From the NCBI GenBank assembly GCA_004172935.1, contig SDZD01000014.1:1-64000 (forward strand): DNA of 64,000 nucleotides, given 5' to 3'. The notes under the pieces were generated by a model that worked only from the letters and a program-made list of their open reading frames with translations, made no database searches and was not told the DNA's origin. Positions 60,252 to 64,000 of this stretch are shown here, piece after piece. Both the position numbers and the translations under genes were made by a program. The stretch is from a bacterium (GTDB lineage Bacteria; Armatimonadota; Abditibacteriia; Abditibacteriales; Abditibacteriaceae). The stretch's first letter is position 1. Each line of letters opens with the position of its first letter.

Positions 60252-60257
60252 TAAAAT
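60252..60257 (+). promoter_or_regulatory. -10 hexamer upstream of leader hairpin 10
   Basis: TAAAAT in GTGTTGTAAAATC, the same context as 50202. Start near 60264 would place both leader hairpin 10 and palindrome 5 in the transcribed leader. Confidence 0.45.
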
Positions 60258-60280
60258 CTATTGCAATACAAAAAGGCCCA

Positions 60281-60312
60281 GAGCCGCGACTATTGCTAGT
60301 CGCGGCTCTTTT
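60281..60312 (+). terminator. Leader hairpin 10 (AAAGGCC-GAGCCGC family)
   Basis: A 12-bp perfect stem (GAGCCGCGACTA with TAGTCGCGGCTC), TTGC loop and T4, preceded by AAAGGCCCA. The stem is identical to hairpin 2. It ends 47 nt before ATG 60360. Confidence 0.85.
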
Positions 60313-60333
60313 CGTTTGTCAGGTGCCTTTTTG

Positions 60334-60347
60334 TGAACCACAGTTCA
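60334..60347. promoter_or_regulatory. Operator-like palindrome 5 (GAAC-N4-GTTC)
   Basis: TGAACCACAGTTCA between hairpin 10 and the tail chaperone ATG, with the familiar TTTTTGTCGCC downstream flank. Lying after the putative start point, it would act as a roadblock operator or as an RNA-level element. Confidence 0.6.
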
Positions 60348-60359
60348 GTTTTTGTCGCC

Positions 60360-61355
60360 ATGAACAACACAACCGAATCGGCATTTTTGGCAGTAGAACC
60401 ATTGCCACAGCAGCCGCTGCTTCAGCAGCCACAACAGGCGCTATCTCAGCCCGCTTTCGTTCCTACCTTTGGGGCGCTCGCCTCCGATGCGCCTGAAGTG
60501 CCAGAATGGGAGCGGCCTATCCCCCCACCCGCAATCGCGCAGGTTCAACCCGACGCGAGCATTGACGCAGCTGCCTATCGCGAAGAGCAGCGACGCGCCC
60601 AGTTCGCCCCACAACCAGCCGCTTATCCTCAAGCCCCTGCTTATCCGGTCGCGCCTCCTGTTGCGTATCAACCCGCATACCAGCCTCCGTACCCACCTCA
60701 GCAACAACAGCCCACTGCACCGCTCCCCCCGCTTCAAATCCAACACGGCGCGGCTCCCCCTGCGGCCTATGGTGTTCAAACACCCGCGTACTCGCCGTTT
60801 CGCGATGATCAGAACGGTTACAACCTCGTCGTGGAGCATCGTGGCATTCACTATTTTCTGCGTGAGATGAGTCCAGAAGTGCAAACGCACGCCAACACAT
60901 TCGAGCGGCGCTTCGCCGCAGAGCCTCGTAACCGTGTGGTGGATATTAACCCCGGCGGTCCCACCATCGACCGCACTATCGCCCTCGAAGAAGTTGTCGG
61001 CGGCGCATTAGAATGGTTCGGGCAAACCATCACATGTGAGCCTGGGGCCATCTACAACCAAATGCCCGCACTCAAGGGATATTTGACGGTGCGCGCGCTC
61101 ACAGTGGAAGAAGCAGGGGACGAGAAGTTTCTACTCACCACGTACCCATCCACTTACAAAAAGTTGATTGCGGCTAAAGAGCGCATGTATGAAGAGGTAT
61201 TGTCGCGATGCCTCGTAGGGTGGAGCATTGTTGGTGCGGAGGTGAATCGGGCTAACATCAATCGCTTGGCGTATGAGGTGAAGCGCACATGCTTCCTTCG
61301 TCTGGGTGCCGGAAGCGTGATGGGGCTGAACGAGAGCGATTTTTTATCTCGGTAA
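60360..61355 (+). CDS. Tail assembly chaperone G-like protein
   Basis: 331 residues. The first 150 are Pro/Gln/Ala-rich and disordered (QPAYQPPYPPQQQQPTAPLP); the folded part (VEHRGIHYFLREMSPEVQTH, RTIALEEVVGGALEWFG, KKLIAAKERMYEEVLSRCLV) fits a tail assembly chaperone. It ends in a perfect slippery site, and a -1 shifted product adds 85 residues, the G/GT arrangement found just before tape measure genes. These proteins coat the tape measure and recruit tube subunits, and are absent from the final virion. ATG 60360 lies 12 nt after palindrome 5; no Shine-Dalgarno is clear. Confidence 0.75.
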   Translation: MNNTTESAFLAVEPLPQQPLLQQPQQALSQPAFVPTFGALASDAPEVPEWERPIPPPAIAQVQPDASIDAAAYREEQRRAQFAPQPAAYPQAPAYPVAPPVAYQPAYQPPYPPQQQQPTAPLPPLQIQHGAAPPAAYGVQTPAYSPFRDDQNGYNLVVEHRGIHYFLREMSPEVQTHANTFERRFAAEPRNRVVDINPGGPTIDRTIALEEVVGGALEWFGQTITCEPGAIYNQMPALKGYLTVRALTVEEAGDEKFLLTTYPSTYKKLIAAKERMYEEVLSRCLVGWSIVGAEVNRANINRLAYEVKRTCFLRLGAGSVMGLNESDFLSR

Positions 61356-61603
61356 TCGACGCAATTTTTGACGCCGATTATAACGCTGTGGGCGAGATGC
61401 AGCGTGCTCGCCCAGACCTCTATTCCATTGTAGAGGATTTCTTTTTGTTGCTGACGGTACCGAGCGCGTTCACCTTCAAGGACGAGTCCGAGAAGTGGCG
61501 ACGCGCTATTCGCTTCCTGAGCGAACGATGGCACATCGGGATGGCGATGGAACTGAAATTTGCGCCTCAAGCGGCGCTCGCCAAATTGTTTTCCAAGGAG
61601 TAG
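61289..61603 (+). CDS. GT C-terminal extension reached by -1 frameshift
   Basis: This frame overlaps the end of the G-like gene. In-frame ATG 61289 is available but the natural reading is by frameshift: after slipping, codons from 61346 give ISVIDAIFDADYNAVGEMQR and on to FSKE at 61603. The fusion would have about 414 residues. The part downstream of the shift is helical (DLYSIVEDFFLLLTVPSAFT, KWRRAIRFLSERWHIGMAME), as in known T domains. It ends three bases before the tape measure start. AAGGAG within it serves that next gene. Confidence 0.75.
   Translation: MLPSSGCRKRDGAERERFFISVIDAIFDADYNAVGEMQRARPDLYSIVEDFFLLLTVPSAFTFKDESEKWRRAIRFLSERWHIGMAMELKFAPQAALAKLFSKE
61340..61346 (+). promoter_or_regulatory. 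Programmed -1 ribosomal frameshift site
   Basis: T TTT TTA (codons Asp-Phe-Leu: GAT TTT TTA), the classic X XXY YYZ heptamer, in the zero frame three codons before the G stop at 61353. A slip of -1 joins G to T. A hairpin GGCGAG/CTCGCC around 61391-61413 lies about 45 nt downstream, probably too far to be the stimulator. Confidence 0.8.
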
Positions 61604-61606
61604 GTT

Positions 61607-64000
61607 ATGGTTCTGCCTTCGGGCGCGAAAATATTGGAAGGGGTTCGCCGAATCTCTGGGCGCGACATAATTCGCGTCCAGTTGCCCGGCGGCACCTTCA
61701 TTCAGCCGTTTTATCGGTCGTCGGGGCAAAGTTCGGGGATGTCGGGTGCCTGGCTCCCCTTCGACGGCTTACTCGCGCTATCGGGAGCAGAAGGCGACCA
61801 CTGGTTCCACAAGTCCCGCTTCACGTCGGGTGCCGCTAACGATGCGTCGAATCCGCTTCATCGTTACGGCACCCAATTACTGAAGGACATCTCGCGTGAA
61901 CTGGGCCAAATCCCAGAGCTGGCGCTCGTCAGCGGACAACAAGGCAAAGCCTCCGATATAAACACATGGCTGGGCACGGTAAACGCCGCCAACTTCAACC
62001 GCTCGTCGCAGGGGCTTCCCGCCATTACAGGCGTCCCTCATGGAGCGCCTGTTGGCTATACGCCTCCCCCCGCAACGCCTCCAACGCCCTCTTCCCCGTC
62101 GGGTGGTAGCGGGCCGGGAAATGGAAGCCCTCCAACACCGCCCGTTTTTACTCCAGACCCGCTCAAAAGCAAATCGCCGAGAGTCTGGTATGAGCAACTC
62201 CGTCGTCAGGGCTACACGCACAAGCAGGCGCTCGCGGCCATTTCTGGAACGCCCATTGCGGCAGAGCCGGAGCCAGAACCCGTTCCCCAACAAGACCCGG
62301 AGCCAGAACCCAAACCGACACCGAAGCCGTATCAACGCGATAAACGCATTGACCGTCGCCAACAACCAGTTGCCAGTGATGCGGGGGATGGGGGTAATCC
62401 GCCTGCACCACCTCCCTCGCCTCCAGCGGCTCCCGATAATGCGCCACAGGGCAAGCCTCCGGTTATTCATACCGTGCGCCCATTGAAAGGTAGGGTGGGC
62501 GCTCATATCCGCTTAGCTGGTATCCGGCTCGACCAAATCAGCGAGGTTTCGATTGGTGGAGTAACGGCGCCAATCTACTCGATTGATAGAGCGCTTATCA
62601 TCGTCGTTGTGCCTGACAGCGCGACGTATGGCTCTGCCAAAATCGAAGCGCGCTATGCAGGTGGTTCGGTCACAGCGCCGGGAACATTTACTGTCGTAGC
62701 GCCGGAAGAAGAATCGGATGGTGGTGCGGGAACAAGTGAGCCATCCGATTCTTCGGATGCCGGAAGCGATAGCAACAAGCGCACACCGAAAGGATTTTGG
62801 GAATCGCTCTTAACCGACAGCGATATACGCGGCGCGGTTCAACGCGCCGCCCCGTCCTCGATGCGCGGTTTTGTGAATCCGCTGATGGACAAGGGCGCTG
62901 AGTTGCTCAATGGAAGCGAAGCGGCACTTTCCGGTCAGATGGGGCAAATGCTCGGTCTGGCGGGCGGCGCGGCGGGTGGTTTCGTCGCCGGACGCGCGGC
63001 GGGCACATCGGGCATATTGTCAGGTATAGGTGGTCTGGTCGGTGGCGCACTGGCTGGTCCCATCGGCGCGGCGGTTGGTGCCGCGATTGGCACCCTACTC
63101 GAAAAAGCGGCGCAAAAGGTCGTGGAGAATATCCATGAGATTCGGGCGCTGGGCGAGCAGTCGGTGGACAACATCACCAAAGGCGCGATTTCTCTGACGG
63201 GCAAAGCAATGGATGTCGGCCTACAGATTGGTGACACGTTGCTTCGCGGCGCACTGCGTCCCTTTGGCGCTTCTGGAACTGCTCTCGCTGGATTTGCCAA
63301 CACGTTAGGGCATAGCTTTCAGGGTGTTCTCACAACGGGGCTTAATCTGGCTTCAGGCGGGGTGCGCACCGCAGGCGGATTGCTGGCGGGCGGTGCAGGT
63401 TTCCTGATGACCTATGTGGGAGCCGCTGCGGGTATGATGATGGGCGGCCCCATCTTCTCCCTTATCGGCGCGTTGGTGGCATCGGGCGTTGGCAAAGCGC
63501 TCATGGGAGTGGTCAACAGCGTTACGGGCGTTCTCGGCAACGTGTTTGGTGCGATGGGTAATGCGTTGGGAGAAATTGGGCGTGTAGGTGGCGCCGCACT
63601 CAACACCATCATCACCATCATGGACGATGTCCGAAGTACGGCGATGAACCTCTCCAAATCCATCCTCGATTTGTCGCAGCAATCGGGTCTGGGCGTTGGT
63701 GCGAGTGCGGCAGCGGTCAATAACCTGATGGGATTTGGTATCTCACCTCAACAAACCGCACAGATGTTTGGGCAAAACGTGCTCTACACGCAGGCGCAAG
63801 ATAGAGGGTGGGGTATCAAAGGCGCGCCGGGTAGCGAAGAGAATCTGCGTTCGTTCCGGGCGCAGTATCAGCGCATGTTGGAAGCGGGTGGAGGTAACCC
63901 ACTCATCGCCAACGCGATGGCGCAAAGCACAGGCAAAAGCGCGTTGATTCCGATGGCCAATCTGGGCGATGCCGCGTTCAATCGTTCGCTCAACAATGGA
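61607..64000 (+). CDS. Tape measure protein (partial, runs off the right end)
   Basis: ATG 61607 follows the GT stop by three bases, with AAGGAG nine bases upstream; the frame stays open to the end of the window (798 codons). The N-terminal 280 residues are basic with a long Pro-rich stretch. Residues about 285-365 (PVIHTVRPLKGRVGAHIRLA, AKIEARYAGGSVTAPGTFTV) look like an IPT/TIG-type Ig domain. From about 420 on come Gly/Ala-rich hydrophobic helices (LAGGAAGGFVAGRAAG, GGLVGGALAGPIGAAVGAAI, FLMTYVGAAAGMMMGG), typical of tape measures that fill the tube lumen and may insert in the host membrane. Its full length would set tail length. Confidence 0.85.
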   Translation, partial: MVLPSGAKILEGVRRISGRDIIRVQLPGGTFIQPFYRSSGQSSGMSGAWLPFDGLLALSGAEGDHWFHKSRFTSGAANDASNPLHRYGTQLLKDISRELGQIPELALVSGQQGKASDINTWLGTVNAANFNRSSQGLPAITGVPHGAPVGYTPPPATPPTPSSPSGGSGPGNGSPPTPPVFTPDPLKSKSPRVWYEQLRRQGYTHKQALAAISGTPIAAEPEPEPVPQQDPEPEPKPTPKPYQRDKRIDRRQQPVASDAGDGGNPPAPPPSPPAAPDNAPQGKPPVIHTVRPLKGRVGAHIRLAGIRLDQISEVSIGGVTAPIYSIDRALIIVVVPDSATYGSAKIEARYAGGSVTAPGTFTVVAPEEESDGGAGTSEPSDSSDAGSDSNKRTPKGFWESLLTDSDIRGAVQRAAPSSMRGFVNPLMDKGAELLNGSEAALSGQMGQMLGLAGGAAGGFVAGRAAGTSGILSGIGGLVGGALAGPIGAAVGAAIGTLLEKAAQKVVENIHEIRALGEQSVDNITKGAISLTGKAMDVGLQIGDTLLRGALRPFGASGTALAGFANTLGHSFQGVLTTGLNLASGGVRTAGGLLAGGAGFLMTYVGAAAGMMMGGPIFSLIGALVASGVGKALMGVVNSVTGVLGNVFGAMGNALGEIGRVGGAALNTIITIMDDVRSTAMNLSKSILDLSQQSGLGVGASAAAVNNLMGFGISPQQTAQMFGQNVLYTQAQDRGWGIKGAPGSEENLRSFRAQYQRMLEAGGGNPLIANAMAQSTGKSALIPMANLGDAAFNRSLNNG

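Noticed and set aside
62935..63720. Minus-strand frames opposite the tape measure gene
   Set aside because: Ala/Pro/Arg-rich shadows of the hydrophobic plus-strand repeats; the tape measure frame is continuous and motif-bearing.

Overview
The window reads as the late (virion and packaging) half of a large tailed bacteriophage or prophage, entered from the left through about 9 kb of accessory or host-like DNA. By eye the phage part is moderately GC-rich with many GCG/CGC codons; several single genes are clearly more AT-rich than their neighbours (2322-3008, 9175-9645, 12690-12926, 13933-14502, 33609-34088, 42942-44582, 44627-44830) and look acquired. No rRNA, ribosomal protein or other taxonomic marker is present, so the host cannot be named. 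The operator-like palindromes have the GAAC-N4-GTTC core of Gram-positive-type LexA boxes, which is only a weak hint. No integrase, DNA polymerase or complete lysogeny module is visible.

Layout. 1-9.1 kb: a decayed SGNH/GDSL hydrolase, an RHH regulator with a possible RNase H-fold partner, an HEAGH metalloprotease-like protein, a single-chain type ISP restriction-modification enzyme and two small unknowns. 9.2-9.65 kb: a secreted protein. 9.7-14.5 kb: small phage protein, candidate small terminase, large terminase, a structural-type protein and a HEPN-like cargo gene. 14.6-16.5 kb: phage GroES, a tRNA-like element and a CHAP-type endolysin. 16.6-27 kb: portal, MuF-like head protein, a sigma-like unknown, a holin-like protein, tail fibre or adhesin proteins and an ADP-ribosyltransferase-like protein. 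27-42.6 kb: giant polyvalent proteins (SNF2-type helicase; DarB-like methylase plus helicase; InPase-type plus zinc ribbon) with a repeat-rich island at 32.7-34.7 kb. 42.9-44.8 kb: GHKL ATPase and a zinc-ribbon protein. 44.8-50.1 kb: a tightly overlapped leftward operon of eleven genes. 50.3-64 kb: prohead protease, scaffold-like protein, major capsid, connectors, tail completion proteins, major tail protein, G/GT tail-assembly chaperones with a classical -1 slippery site, and the tape measure protein, which runs off the right end. This order indicates a long-tailed virion; no sheath gene is seen, so a siphovirus-like tail is most likely.

Regulation. Two dispersed signal families tie the phage region together. 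First, ten near-identical hairpins (box AAAGGCCNDGAGCCGC, a 9-13 bp stem, then a U-run) sit about 12-50 nt upstream of the first gene of successive blocks; several have a TAAAAT or TATAAT hexamer upstream of the hairpin, so the hairpin would lie inside the 5' leader. They look like one attenuation, antitermination or leader-RNA system. Second, five GAAC-N4-GTTC palindromes lie at groES, at the start of the 20.2 kb gene, twice in the divergent 50.1 kb control region and before the tail chaperone gene; they look like a shared repressor operator, possibly SOS-linked.

The virion genes make and fill the capsid, the tail genes build the tail on the tape measure, and the polyvalent proteins, by analogy with P1 DarB and the described polyvalent-protein class, may be packaged and injected to counter host restriction. 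The HEPN, GHKL and ART genes are plausible conflict or cargo functions. All function calls rest on motifs read by eye.
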